NCBI GenBank assembly: GCA_015143295.1
Contig: CM026568.1
Coordinates: 20,714,607 to 20,778,606 of the forward strand
Origin: Tetracentron sinense
Taxonomy: Eukaryota; Streptophyta; Magnoliopsida; Trochodendrales; Trochodendraceae
DNA: 64,000 bases
Direction of reading: 5' to 3'
In this document: positions 1 to 11,766 of the stretch, piece by piece
Layout: every line of letters begins with the position of its first letter
Numbering within the stretch: the stretch's first letter is position 1
The notes under the pieces: model-generated
The model's input: the letters and a program-made list of their open reading frames with translations, nothing else
Told to the model about the DNA's origin: nothing
Database searches by the model: none
Position numbers and translations under genes: made by a program

Positions 1-857
1 TTTTCTATCAAATACCTGAAATAGAAAAACAATACCCAGTGAAGCATAATAGGAACAAAAACAAGATTTAAGTATATAACAAGCATATCTTTGAGGTGTG
101 TAATTGTGTACAATTACGTCAATCACTTTTCCTTTGTTGAGTTATACATAATAAATCATAATAGAAAAACTCTCCAAAATCACAAGAATCTTATATGAGG
201 AATCTACATAATAATAATCATGCTTTAATCACTTTCTTATTTTAGATCTTGATCGTATCATTCTTATTTACATTAAAGATTATCATATTGGGAGAAAGGA
301 ATTCATATTAACCTCTCTTGATCGCTTCTCTACGATCTATCACTTGAGAATAGCCTTTGATCTCGATCTCTAATCGCTTATCTTCTTCTCTAGTTGAAAG
401 TCTCTAGAAAACCCTAGGTTTTTCTTTTTCTAGATCTACAAAACTCTTAGAAACTTTTTCCAACCCTTAACTCATGAAATAGGGTCTTTATATAAGGTTT
501 AGAATCCTAGGGAAGCCAAAAACTAAAAAAAAAAAAATGTGTTTTTCGGAATTTCCGTGCGCAATCTACGATTGATTAGACCTTACTGGACCTGGCTGAT
601 CGATCGGTCCTGATGGCTCCGATCGATTGGACCCTTACAGATCCTTTTTTTTAAAAAGTCTTTTGCTATTTTTGATTTACTTCATTTCATGCAATTTAAT
701 TCTAAAAAATAACTTAAATTAAATGATTTATTTGAGTTTTAAAATTCATACGTTTCCCATTGATTTTATAGACTTAATTACCTTAAAATTAAACACATAT
801 TTCTATAGAATTTAATAAATAACATGAATGTTAAGAATGGTAAATTTGAGGCTCTAT
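1..857 (-). mobile_element. LTR relic, family X copy A (cut by window edge)
   Basis: Read on the minus strand, this stretch resembles the promoter half of the LTRs at 2373-5327 and 50941-53104. It shares a TATA-like box (486-497), a pyrimidine-rich leader, and an end reading like GGCTCTATA (849-857), compared with GGGTCTCTATA in copy B. No protein domain is seen. The family is probably Ty3/Gypsy-like, but only by the general look of the LTR. The left end lies outside the window, so its completeness is unknown. Confidence 0.5.
569..632. promoter_or_regulatory. Palindromic-unit cluster in LTR copy A
   Basis: There are three degenerate units near 569, 597 and 619, each built on GATYGATY and followed by a GACC-like tail. 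They lie about 70 bp upstream of the TATA-like box at 486-497 on the minus strand. Similar clusters occupy the same position in the copies at 5052-5178 and 50942-50973. A role as U3 protein-binding sites is inference. Confidence 0.5.
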
Positions 858-1345
858 AAAAGTCCACTTCTATCCCATCCCGCTCATTTGAATCTGTCAG
901 AGCCGGTGCCCCACTAGATCAGGCTGTCATGATCTTCCCCTAAAGCACTTAAAGTATGACCCACGATTTAAAGAAAAAAATCTCGTTGGAGAGGTTTTTA
1001 ATAAATGAAATGAAATAGAGAGATCCATGGGTATGAGTATGATCTTGGGGGTAGTAAAAGTATAAAGGATGACGATAGGGTTTTTATTTAAAATAAAAAC
1101 AATTAAGAGTTTGATAGCCGGCTTGCAGTGGTAGCACCACCCACCGGAAAAAGAAAAACAAGAACTAAGAGGTCACCAAAGGGTCGGCGACTTTGATACC
1201 ATATAGAAATTCTGAATAGATAACCCAAAACTCTTAACTTGGAAAGACAATATTAAAGATAATCCTAATATAGTGAAGTTACTAATCTAAGATTATTTAT
1301 GAGATCATGTGTATCTCATAGATATTACATTATTATTTCCCTAAC
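858..1345 (-). mobile_element. Copia-type leader, primer-binding site and LTR remnant
   Basis: The 890-1201 part is clearly related to 40430-40711, in shared phrases such as ACTAGATCAG and TGACCC(A/G)CGATTT. It ends in a reverse-complement primer-binding site (ACTTTGATACCA, 1190-1201; compare TGGTATCAAAGT) followed by LTR-like sequence. It is an old relic of the Copia-type family seen at 37831-40935, oriented on the minus strand. No coding sequence is recognised. Confidence 0.55.
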
Positions 1346-2372
1346 ATAATATTTTCCTAATATAAATGAGGCAAAGTAACTGCAAGTTCCTATTTGTCCA
1401 ATGTTTCAATAATGTATGATAAAGGAAAAAGTGGGCACTTAGAAGTCATTTCGAAGGGATATATCTCTTATTTTTAAAAGACCATTTTGAAATGACAGGA
1501 GTTTTGAATGGCTTTAAGGAGAGTGCTAGTCCCACTCTCCTCACATTGCAACCACCCCTTTTGTGGCAAAAGACAAGGGTTTCTAGTGGGCCTACTGTTT
1601 TTCTACCTCCAAAAGGCGCATGTGCAAAGAGAGGAGAGAGGGGCGGGGGTAGCAAAATCCTAATTTAAAAGAGGAACTCCTTGGTCATATCGGGGTTCTC
1701 ACTTGCGAGAAGAGCATAGTTAGTCAGGAATCATTTGTGTATTTTGGAATAGTAATTCAATAGTTTGTTTATAAATTCGATGAAGAAAAAGCATAACATC
1801 AAAAGTGTATTTCAGAAACAATTTGTTTATAAGTTGGGCCAATACGCCAAAATTCGTTAAAAAATTTGGCTAAACATATCAAATGTGTATGTAAGATTAC
1901 CTTTCACTTACACTTTTATGTAATTGAATAAATAAAGCTAAATAACCTAAGTATATAAAAAAAAATATAAAATGTATAAATAAATCAAATCTAATGATTA
2001 AGTAATTATATTAAACTAAAAAAGTCATAATAAAAAAATGTCTATAAGTTATTTCTCTAAATAAATGGTGTACACTAAGTCATGAATTGGAGATTCAGAA
2101 GAAAATTTGCCCTCTTTGAATTTTTGGGAATAAAAGCTTAAATTATCATCTCATTGCAATGGATATAGAAAACAAAAAGAAGCTATCAACACAACTAAGC
2201 AGTTGTGATGATAAAGACGGTAAAATAGTTAAAGTTAGAGATTTAGAGAGAGAAAGAGATCGAGAGAAAGGAAGGGGATTGAGTGGTAACCGGTTAGTGT
2301 TGCAAGGCTGGCGACTTTCAGTGACTCTGTGGCCAATGAGATATAGACTTAGGGTTAGGGATAGAGAGAGAG
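1346..2372. other. Intergenic, nothing recognised
   Basis: AT-rich sequence with short chance open frames only. A purine-rich patch (about 2238-2274 and 2355-2372, GAGA-type) borders the LTR that follows. No domain, RNA gene or clear repeat was seen. Confidence 0.6.
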
Positions 2373-3027
2373 TGTGTCAACGACCCCAAAACCCCACCTT
2401 TGACATGATGAGACTTTGGGCTCGTGACATTTCTTAAACCTGCTTAATTCCATGACAAAAAGACAATATTGAAACAATACTCCAAAAATGATGATTATAA
2501 AATTTCATATCCATTAAACAAACCATCATGTACCTTCATAAGACCAAGTTAAACCCAACTCACGATATATTTGGGTAACCCAATACCCAAACCAAGTTTA
2601 AACATAAGCAACATCATGTAAACTAAAGTATCGATTACAATCTTTCTCAATAAAACAAACTATAATATAATAATAGGGAGAACTATCAAGACCCCTGGCT
2701 CCCTCTTCAGGAAGCACACCTACTTCTCCCTCTTCAATGTACTGCTCCTCAACATACGGCTTCATCATATGCTCTTGCTCTATACCTGCTAACAATAGCA
2801 GGTCGACCGAGTATTGAAATCACTCATCGTATATACAGTTCAACTAACAACATAACATAACCTGTACATGATTAATATCATAATTAATTTCATATTTACA
2901 TAATCAGAGTGCGGGAACACGTGAGCATATCATATCATCATCTTGACTCGTGTACTTGTGTGACTCTTGGACTTAAACATGTGAGATGCATATTCATAAT
3001 TCATATGTGTGCATAAGAAGTAACAAG

Positions 3028-3114
3028 TCCTGTCAACGCTTAATTCATAGTGTTTGTCCCGTCAATGCATAATTCATAGTGTTTATCCCATCAATGCAAA
3101 ATTCATAGTGTTTT
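3028..3114. repeat. 29-bp tandem repeat, three copies
   Basis: Three adjacent 29-bp units share TCAATGC and AATTCATAGTGTTT. They lie inside LTR copy B, in the part of the family that also carries tandem repeats in copy D (53390-53700). Confidence 0.85.
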
Positions 3115-3711
3115 TATATTGAGTAACATAATCATGACAACTCATAGGGTGGTATGTTCATAACTAGGGAGATATTCTTTCAAAGCATAATATGTTACAT
3201 GTCCATGTTTGATGCATGCATGATCTTGTGAGACTCGTGAATCCCTGGACCTTACTTCTTATCATGCATGTGAAATGTGCTTAAATGTCGTGATTGAAAT
3301 TCGAATGGATAATCCCTTAGATTCTGATCCTCTGCCAAGAAACTTCGCTAGGGTACATCTACCTAGTTGGAGAATTCCTGACCTGGAAGACTTCCTTTAG
3401 GTTTTGGCCAACCCAAATACTGATCACCATACAAGGTAGATAGGGTATAATTTAACACAACAATCATTAATAATTCCATATCATAATTATGCATTTTTCT
3501 AAGACATAATGGTAAACATTAACACACAATTCACTTCAATTACTCCATTTATTTCACCATTCACCCATAATTCCCCATCTCCTCCATAATTTTAGCCCAT
3601 TCACTACACACATAATCCATAACCCATAGTCATGCATTCAACCCTTCCTTCATAGTATTTCCCATCCTTCATTCATGACATCCCTAATGCATATAAATTC
3701 TCAATTCATAT

Positions 3712-4560
3712 AGTTAACGCCCCATTTTTACACCCCCTTTTAACCATAATTAATTTAACCATGATAGGCTCAACCAAACCCTAGGGCAAACCCTAGATCT
3801 TAACCAAAACCCAAACCCTAAGCTAACCCTTCCCTTATCATATAAATCCCCCCTCTCCTTCATGTTAAGGGGATTCCAAAACCTCCACAAGAAATCCCTG
3901 TCCAAACTCGGCCAGCCCTATCCACAGCCTTCCTCGGCCTTTGCCTTCACCTCAAGACAGAAGATTGAATGTAACCAACACAGAAGATTGCCCAAAAAAT
4001 ATGAAAAAGACCAAAATTCTATTATCTTGCTTTCTTTACTATGGTTAAGTCCCCTAACCATGGTTAGCACCCTTCTAATTGCGGTTAGACTTAACCTTGC
4101 ACTTGACCAACCCGGTCAATTAAACCCTAGCCTTGGGCTAGATCCTTGACCACCCTTATGCACACATGCACACACCCCTAGCCTTGGCATGGGCCCATAT
4201 GCCAGAACTACGCTCGGTCTGATCTCACCCCAATGTGAGTACATAGACAACCCAACTCGGATTCGACCCTAGCCCATCTAGTTTTCTTTCTTTCTTGGAT
4301 TAGCAATTGATTAAACACTGAGGCAAGTTAATTAATTTTGAGATTAAATTAACTTAAATTTAGGGAGTAGGTTACCATTTAAAAATGGAGGTCTTAGGGT
4401 GCCTAACACCATCCCCGGGGCTTAATCGAACCACTTATCCTAACTCTGATAGACCATTAAAACTTATCCAACTATCCGGGACCTATTCCTAAGCATGAAT
4501 AGGTGGCGACTCTCAATCAAACCCAAATGTGAAATTGGGTAGAAAAATCTCATGCTCACA
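3712..4560 (+). mobile_element. Solo LTR, Ogre/Tat-like Ty3/Gypsy, nested in copy B
   Basis: It is flanked by a perfect 5-bp duplication, CATAT (3707-3711 and 4561-4565). Its start (AACGCCCCATTTTTACACCC) and end segment (AGTAGGTTACCAT, GGTGCCTAACACC, AGGTGGCGACTCT) match the larger solo LTR at 25463-28150. Such phrases are typical of Ogre/Tat LTRs as I remember them. It is a single LTR without an internal region. It is younger than the LTR it interrupts. Confidence 0.75.
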
Positions 4561-5051
4561 CATATTCTAATATCCATAACCTATGTACAACATGAAAAAC
4601 ATATACAAATCTTCATTCTCATCTTTCTATAACATGCAAAACAATCATAGAGTTAGATGGGAGAATATTTTGACCTTACTTCATAGTCAAGCTAATCAAT
4701 CTATACATAATCATGTAGATATCTTGGTAATCCATACTTTTTCATGTATAAGCATTGCAATAGATTAGGTTAGAAAGTATATCAACCTTAGGGATCGTTC
4801 CCTTCAATATATCCAAATCGCTAGCAAGAGGCTTTGGAGGTGATCTCCAAGCCAAATCCTCCTTCCGCAAGCAAAATTCTTCTTCTCCAACCCAAATCCC
4901 TCTTGAAATACTAGGTTTTCCCCAGATTTCTCCCAAATTAGGTTTAGAAACTCTTAGAACCTAAAACTCTTGAATTAGAAAGGTTATTTATAGTTTAAGA
5001 GTTTAAAACTCTGATTTCCGTAACTTATAAAAAAATCATGTGTGTGACTTG

Positions 5052-5178
5052 TGATCGATCGTAGCCCTTCAGTGCAATCAATCGTCTATACGGGTGTGAT
5101 TGATTGTAACCAACACAGAAGATTGCCCAAATTTCTTATCTCGGACGATCGATCATGGGTCCCCCTACGATCGATCAC
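5052..5178. promoter_or_regulatory. Palindromic-unit cluster in LTR copy B
   Basis: Five units built on GATCGATC, CAATCAATCG or GATTGATTG begin near 5052, 5075, 5098, 5145 and 5167. They lie about 60 bp upstream of the reverse TATA-like box (CTATAAATAACC, 4982-4993). The 5098-5131 part also occurs in the nested solo LTR at 3963-3996. Confidence 0.6.
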
Positions 5179-5704
5179 AGACTCTGTTTTTCCACTTTTC
5201 TTCTTGTCTAAGCATTTTAAACCTCCTACCCCTTTAGTTATAATTAAACACACTTAGCAATACATCAATGGCTATTATACTCCTATTAAACAAGGTAATT
5301 TCAGGAATTCAAATTTGGGTCTCTATAGAGAGAGAGAGAGAGATGTATGTGAGCCTACGAGAAAGAAGAAAGAGGGTTTAAGAGCTTATTTTACTGTTTA
5401 AGGCATTCTTTATCTTATACATATTATTCAGGAATGATCCCTCTTAGTGATAAAATTCGTGAATTTTTTCATCTCCGCGAATTTTTCATCTCTTTAAATA
5501 ACATGGATGGATTATATGAATAAAGAGTTATAGGTATTACACATATAATACACACATTTACTAACTATGGACATCATGCTAGTCAAGATGCACATTTCAA
5601 AAAAAATCTTCACTCGCACTTCGGGTGCAACACATGTTGTTGCAGATCCGAACCTTTTGTAGATGTCTCTACAATGACTCTTTGCAGAAATCAAGACAGC
5701 GTTG

Positions 5705-5832
5705 AAGCGGAGCTCTTCTTTTTACACTATAGTTGTGGTATGCCGGTAATTATTGAAGTAGGCTGGGTATTTACACAACATACCATAATTACAATATTAC
5801 CACTTAATAGTGTAAAAAGGGGAGCTCCGCTT
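5705..5832. mobile_element. Small inverted-repeat MITE
   Basis: The arms begin AAGCGGAGCTC and end GAGCTCCGCTT and continue inward over about 25 bases (CTTTTTACACTA). It is 128 bp with no coding capacity. The target duplication is not clear, so the superfamily is undecided. Confidence 0.65.
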
Positions 5833-6359
5833 AACGTGGTGAAACAGAGCTCCTCTTTGTATTTAAGCAAATTGTCTTTAGCATATGTCAGAAAAATGGT
5901 CTCGGACATCCACACATCATCCAACATATAACAATAAAAATGGGTTTAGTCATTTCATTTTCTCTCCATGTTTTTGACTTTTCCCACTTGATATCTCTTT
6001 CCTTTTAATCGCACATGTTGGATGAAATGTGACTCAAGGCCCTTTTTCTGGCATCCGCTAGAAACAATCCGATGCCTATTTAAACCGACAAAGAATTCTT
6101 AAAATAAAGTCTCTCCTAAATTCTACAAATAATTCTTGTTGAGGACGATTCTAAGGATAACAGCGAATAAAAAAGTGACACATGTCATATCCACAGTGAA
6201 AGTTTGCGTATGGGACTAGCATTACACTGCTTAAAGTTCATGCCTCTAATGGAATCAACAGGGCTGTCCTAGAAATCTCACATAGAGAGAACGCTGTTGT
6301 TTTATAGCCCCCAGATCTTAAGTCCACAACTCTCTCTCTCTCTCACTAAACCAGCAGCC

Positions 6360-8588
6360 ATGTTTGGAGGAGCTCGTTCTGTCCTCTCTCTCACTACTTT
6401 CCTTCTAACCATCTCACTTCTTCCATCCCCATCACGTCCCGCCACGGGCTCCTTCATCTACGGTGGCTGCTCTCAGCTAAAATACAACCCAGGCACACCA
6501 TACGAGTCAAACCTCAACTCACTCCTCACCTCCCTGGTCAACTCAGCCACCTTCTCATCCTACAACAACTTCACCATCCTCGGTTCGACCCCCCAAGACG
6601 TGGTCTACGGTCTCTACCAATGCCGAGGCGACCTCCCCATGCCCGACTGCGCCACCTGCGTCGCTCACTCAGTGAGCCAACTCGGCGTCCTTTGCTTCGA
6701 CTCCTCCGGTGGTGCGTTGCAGCTTCAAGGGTGCTTCGTCAAGTACGATAACACTACCTTCTTAGGGGTGGAAGACAAAACTGTCTTGATGAAGAAATGT
6801 GGGCCGTCGATTGGGTATAACACCGACGCGATGAGCCGTAGAGATGCGGTGTTTTCGGGGTTGGCGAGTGCAGGTGGGGCCTACAGGGTTGGTGGGTCCG
6901 GGGGAGTGCAGGGTGTGACGCAGTGTGTTGGAGACTTGAGTTCATCCGAGTGTCAGGATTGCGTGTCCGAGGCGATCGGACGGTTGAGGACCGATTGTGC
7001 AACGGCGGTTTCCGGTGATATGTTCTTGGGTAAGTGTTACGCGCGGTATTCTGCGGGAGGGCAGTATTCCAAGGCCAAAAGCGGTAAGCGGTTTCACCAC
7101 CCCAGATGGTGGTTTCTGGTTTATGTGGCGGTCTGTTTGATCGTAATTTGTGGGATTTGAGTATATTTATTTACTAAAATCTCCTTGTTTGGTTTTGAAT
7201 TCACCTCGTCCCTTTGTAAAATAAATGCGAAAATTGAGTCACTTGCAAGGTGGTTTAGGTTAATTCAAAATATTCAAGAAGATTTCGCACCCTTTTTTAT
7301 TTTATTTTGCGCGTGTATGAGCATGAGTGGGGCTGTTTGATTTGGGGGAGTATTTTTAAATGTACAAATGTTACGAAAATACCCTGATACCCTCATGTAA
7401 TCAAGGAGAATTTGGTATTTTTGAAATTTAAGAATGCTAGAATTAGTGCTATATCATTTATGTGGTGGGTCTTTATAGTAATTCAGATTTGATAGTTACC
7501 GTCTGATCAAGATCCAACGGCTAACAAAGGATCTCGCACTACGAATCCATATGATATTTTATATTTGAATTTTGCTCACTTTCAAATTTAGCTAATATTC
7601 GATTTAAATACTACAATGATAGAAAAGATAAACCCAAATTACATGGGATAAAAATAATGTGTTACAAAGTATGCTTGAGACACCCCTTAAAGTATTCAAA
7701 GACTTTTTTGTCTAAAAGGGGAAAAAGCTCCCTCCCAATTGCTTGACTATGGTTACCATAATTTAGCATATCATGAGACAAGCAGACCCCACATTGAATC
7801 AATTCTCGATGTTATTTGAGAATCCTATGATGATGATGATGATATTAATTTTATATGATTTAAGTAGTTTGATGTGAAGAATGTATTTTTTTTTAATATA
7901 AAAAAAGATAAATATTAAATATTTAAAAAAAATTGTATAGAAACAGATATACAATTATTAGTATATTTACAAAGAATATGTGAAACCATTTTTTTATATA
8001 TATAAATTTGACTGGCATTTTCAACCGCAGATTCTTCTGAAGAGGACGCTGGGAAGACGCTCGCAATTATCATTGGAATATTGGCGGGAGTCGCTTTAAT
8101 TATCATTTTCCTTTCTATAATAAGAAAGGGGTTTCAAGAGAAAGGTAGAAATCTTTCATTTCTTTTTCTAAAAATTGTATTGTGTATACTTGTATAGGGT
8201 TAGTTGAGAAAACAAATGAATACCCTTAATTCACTTAGGTGGTGTTTGGATTGGGTTTTTTTGGCCAAAAATCAATTGTAATAAAATTGATTGTGTAATA
8301 ATTTATGATCAAATAATCATTTTTTCAAATAATAGTACGAAGTTGAGAGACTCACCTACGTATTCTCCAAACAATATTATTTGAAAAAATGATTATTTAA
8401 TCATTAATTTATATACAATCAATTTTATACGTATTCTCCAAACATTATTATTTGAAAAAATGATTATTTGATCATTAATTTCTACACAATCAATTTTATC
8501 ATAATTGATTTTTGGCAAAAAAAACCCAATCCAAACACCCCATTAGTACTTATTTATGTTTATTTTATTTTTCATTGCAGGTAAATAA
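6360..8588 (+). CDS. Plasmodesmata-located protein (PDLP), three exons
   Basis: The exons are 6360-7083, 8031-8144 and 8581-8588, giving 281 residues. All introns start GT and end AG, and the frame is kept throughout (phase 1, then phase 1). The protein has a signal peptide (about 1-28), two DUF26 domains each with C-x8-C-x2-C (C88/C97/C100 and C189/C198/C201), a membrane helix (about 250-271) and a short cytosolic tail ending GFQEKGK. This is the usual PDLP plan, with apoplastic DUF26 ectodomains at plasmodesmata that limit cell-to-cell traffic and act in defence. The ATG at 6360 is preferred over the in-frame ATG at 6297 because it leads straight into the signal peptide; the leader is CT-rich. 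The last coding exon is only 8 nt. A MITE lies in intron 2. The class is secure; the PDLP number is not assigned. Confidence 0.93.
8238..8541. mobile_element. Long-arm inverted-repeat MITE in PDLP intron 2
   Basis: The outer arms of roughly 100 bp are near complements, GGTGTTTGGATTGGGTTT at the left and its reverse at the right. Two direct copies of a block of about 70 bp (CGTATTCTCCAAACA followed by ATTATTTGAAAAAATG) lie inside. It has no coding capacity. It lies wholly in the intron 8145-8580, ending about 40 bp before the acceptor of the 8-nt exon. The family is undetermined. Confidence 0.8.
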
Positions 8589-11500
8589 ATTACAATCCGA
8601 AGGAAAATCCTGGACTTTCAACCCTATGTTAACTTGCTTTCGGTGGCACTTTCCCGTCACTTTTGTTTCAGCTTGGTGTCAACTTTTCTCTCTCTCTTTA
8701 TCTTTATGGAGTTTTTTCCTTTTATATTGGCTCTAAAAGAGAAATAAATGGGAAGATGGAAAGATTGGTGTGTGTGTGTGTGTCTGGAGTCAGGTACCTT
8801 GAAAGAAGAGAAGAGCTAGTTTGAATAGAGAGATGATACCAAAGATTCCACACTCCCACTCCCATGATCAAAGTTTCTTGTCTAATGTGTAGAAATGGCA
8901 AAATTCTTTTGTGAAATTGTAGATGAGATCATGTGTTTTGAGATGCATGTTCTTCTAGCTAAGGCTTTTCTGACCTACTTTCTTTTGTTACTTGTGTATA
9001 TAGGGTTGGCAAACTTTGGTTTTATCCAAAATTAGACTGCAGTTTACTTGCCTCTAATTTTCAGTTGCAATTTTTTTTTTTTTTTGGGGTGGGGTTGGGG
9101 TGCAAAAATTAGGGTTAAGCCCACTTGCCATCTGATTTCATTCACTGGCTCAACCAGCTTCCTCTCTAACCGGAGCCATTCCCGTTAGTGATAATACACA
9201 AACACACGTAACAATTGGAATGCTCTCATGCAATCAAAGATGACCACTTCTATAAATAAAAATTTAAAATCTTAGTTAAGTAAGCATTAACCTTATGTGT
9301 TAATACTAACCAACCAAGGTTAATAATCTTAACCGGGTATAAGAATTAACCATGGGAACAACCACTTTACCCATGGCGTTCCCTCATTGGGTAAGCAATC
9401 CCTATAGGAAATTGACACGTGGCATGGTTTTTGGGAATTCTACCATTAGATGTCAAGGTAGGTCCTTGGAAGACATGTGGCAAAAAAAAAAATCTAATCA
9501 GATTTTTTAGACCGTCTTAATAGACTTTAGTTTTTCAACATTAACCCCTAAGGATTCACTAATTAAACCTTATTTATTTATGTTATAAAAATTTCTCATT
9601 CTTCAACAATTAATCGGATGGTCTAGTTCGAAATTTTCGATTAGTCTTGATTCTTGTCATGTGCCTCCTAAGGTACCACATTGACATCTAACGGTCAGAT
9701 TCAAAAACAACTTATCACATATTGAATTTTTAAGGGGTGCTCACTAGAGGTTTTGTAGGTTGTTTATAACTTGTATATGCTCTCTCATCCATTATCCATA
9801 GCTTTTGGTCATGCTTATGGCTAAGAATTTTCTTAAAGGTGGATCAATGTAGTTGCAATAAGATAGAAAATGTGGAATTAGCTAGCTCTTGATATAATCT
9901 AGTTCATGGCCCTACCAGTACTTTATCCTTTTCTTTTTCAATCATGGTTACATTGCCACACCATTTATATACTAAGACATTATCAAGGTGACCACTCCCA
10001 GAGTTGGATGGGAGCTACTAAATTAATCACATATTGGCTTCAGAGATTCAGAGGAGAGAGAGAGTTTAGGGAATAAGGGATGATGCTTTTGGGGACCCGT
10101 GAACAATGAAAGTTTCGTGTATAAAATTGCAGTTAGTGCCACTAATGTATCCGATGCAATAAAGCAATAGATATGATGATCTTCAACAAAGGAAACATAA
10201 AGAAGCAATAATGTGACAAGAGGCCTGACAGATTAAACTTTAAAGGAGCAGATGTGAAGAAAATGAAGAATGAAAGATAGAGATCGAATACTCTTTTATA
10301 TTTCTAAGGACTCCTCATCATGTGTATATTTATATATAACCATCATACAAATATACAATACATATTCTGTGCAATCCTTTTTCAATATATATGTAGTTGT
10401 ACACATTTTCTCAGAATTCTCCCATGCAAGATTGGTGTAAAGTCATCGACAGTACACAGCCTGGATCTTTCGATATCTTCGATTCTGAAACGTATGTTCT
10501 GCTGTAGCCTTCATGCATGGAGAATTTTCGTATTATTTTGATAAATTTAACCCTCATTTTGATATCATCAAGCCCCACAGAAGCACTTTTGAAGATTTTC
10601 CATGTAAAACATTATAGAGGTCTCTACAGACGCTTATGGCAATTCCCTCACTATCGGTCTCGGTATCGGTATCGGTATCGGTATCAGTTTCACAAAAGTC
10701 CCTTCCATTAGGTCATTATCCTTCTATATAAGACTGAAATGGTATACAAAGTGAAATTTAAAGACGGTCTGAACCGTATATAAGCTATATATAGGTAATG
10801 AAATATGGAAAAATCAATATAATGGGGCCATTTGGCATCACTTCTTACGGTTCTCTCATTTTGAAAAATAATTAATTCTTTTAAGTTTTGTTTCTTGTAA
10901 TCAATTTTGTACTAGGAATGCATTTGGTAATTATCAGTCATAATTAATTATGAAGAAAAAAAATAACAGAATTTCGTTTGGATGAAAAAGAAAAAGAAAA
11001 TAAATAAAATTGTTTTAGGTATTAAATATGGTTATATTATCAACACATATATAAATGACATAAAATGCCAATTTTTTTTTAAATTATTATGTCTCATTTA
11101 TCTTGTCAATTTTGATGCTTATCTCGTTATTTTTAAACGTGTTTCTCATAATTGATTCTAAAAAACAAAATTTTTTTTTTCCTAAAAATTGTGTCTAAAG
11201 TAGGACGATTCGTAAAATCATTTCCTAACAATGACTTGTCAAACACGTTTAGACTGTTTCTGTTCCCGGGATAAGAAAAATCATTCCCAATGAACGATGC
11301 AAACAACCCTTAATTATTTTGAAGAATTCGCTAATCTATCTTATATTAGGTTGCACTTTAATAAGTGGTTGGTGGAGACAGATTTCTAGAATGCTGTAAT
11401 TATTCCTAGTACATAATAGCTAAAAGGTGACCTTCCTTTTAATTATTTTTTAAAGAAAAAGTATATAAACATCCACTATTATGTACTACTATAAAATGAT

Positions 11501-11761
11501 GTGAGATTATGCAACTACCATGCTTCATCAGTAGTGGTGCAATTATATACTAGAACATGTTTTTTAAAATAAAAAAAATAAAGGTGCGAAAGCCCATCAT
11601 AAAAGAAAATATGCTAGAAACATATTTTATGTCCAAGAGCATGACAAGATGAGGTAAAGAGATAGTGACAAGCAAATTGAGTTTGGGCTCGGGCTGAATT
11701 TGGGCCTAGTGTAAATTGTAGAGTCAAGCCTGAGTCTAAGCTGAGTACTAGCCTTGTCTAC
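8589..11761. other. PDLP 3' region and intergenic DNA
   Basis: The first few hundred bases are probably the PDLP 3' UTR, with a short GT microsatellite near 8769-8783. The rest is AT-rich. Visible items are a GGTATC microsatellite near 10655-10690 and a fragment rich in GGGCT/GGGCC at 11670-11720, like hAT subterminal repeats. No gene is recognised; the open frames here have no domain. Confidence 0.55.
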
Positions 11762-11766
11762 AATGG

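Larger units (their letters stand above)
2373..5327 (-). mobile_element. Solo LTR, family X copy B, with a nested solo LTR
   Basis: The left end TGTGTCAACGACCCC corresponds in reverse to the right end of copy C (GGGTCATTACA at 53094-53104). Internal segments around 2400-3700 and 4566-5230 also match copies A, C and D. GAGAG stands at both flanks (2368-2372 and 5328-5332), consistent with a 5-bp target duplication, but the right flank is a GA microsatellite, so this is weak. Another solo LTR (3712-4560) has inserted into it. Only one LTR and no internal region are present. It is old. Confidence 0.6.

Noticed and set aside
6754-7002. Minus-strand frame over the PDLP exon
   Set aside because: Shadow of the conserved DUF26 coding sequence.
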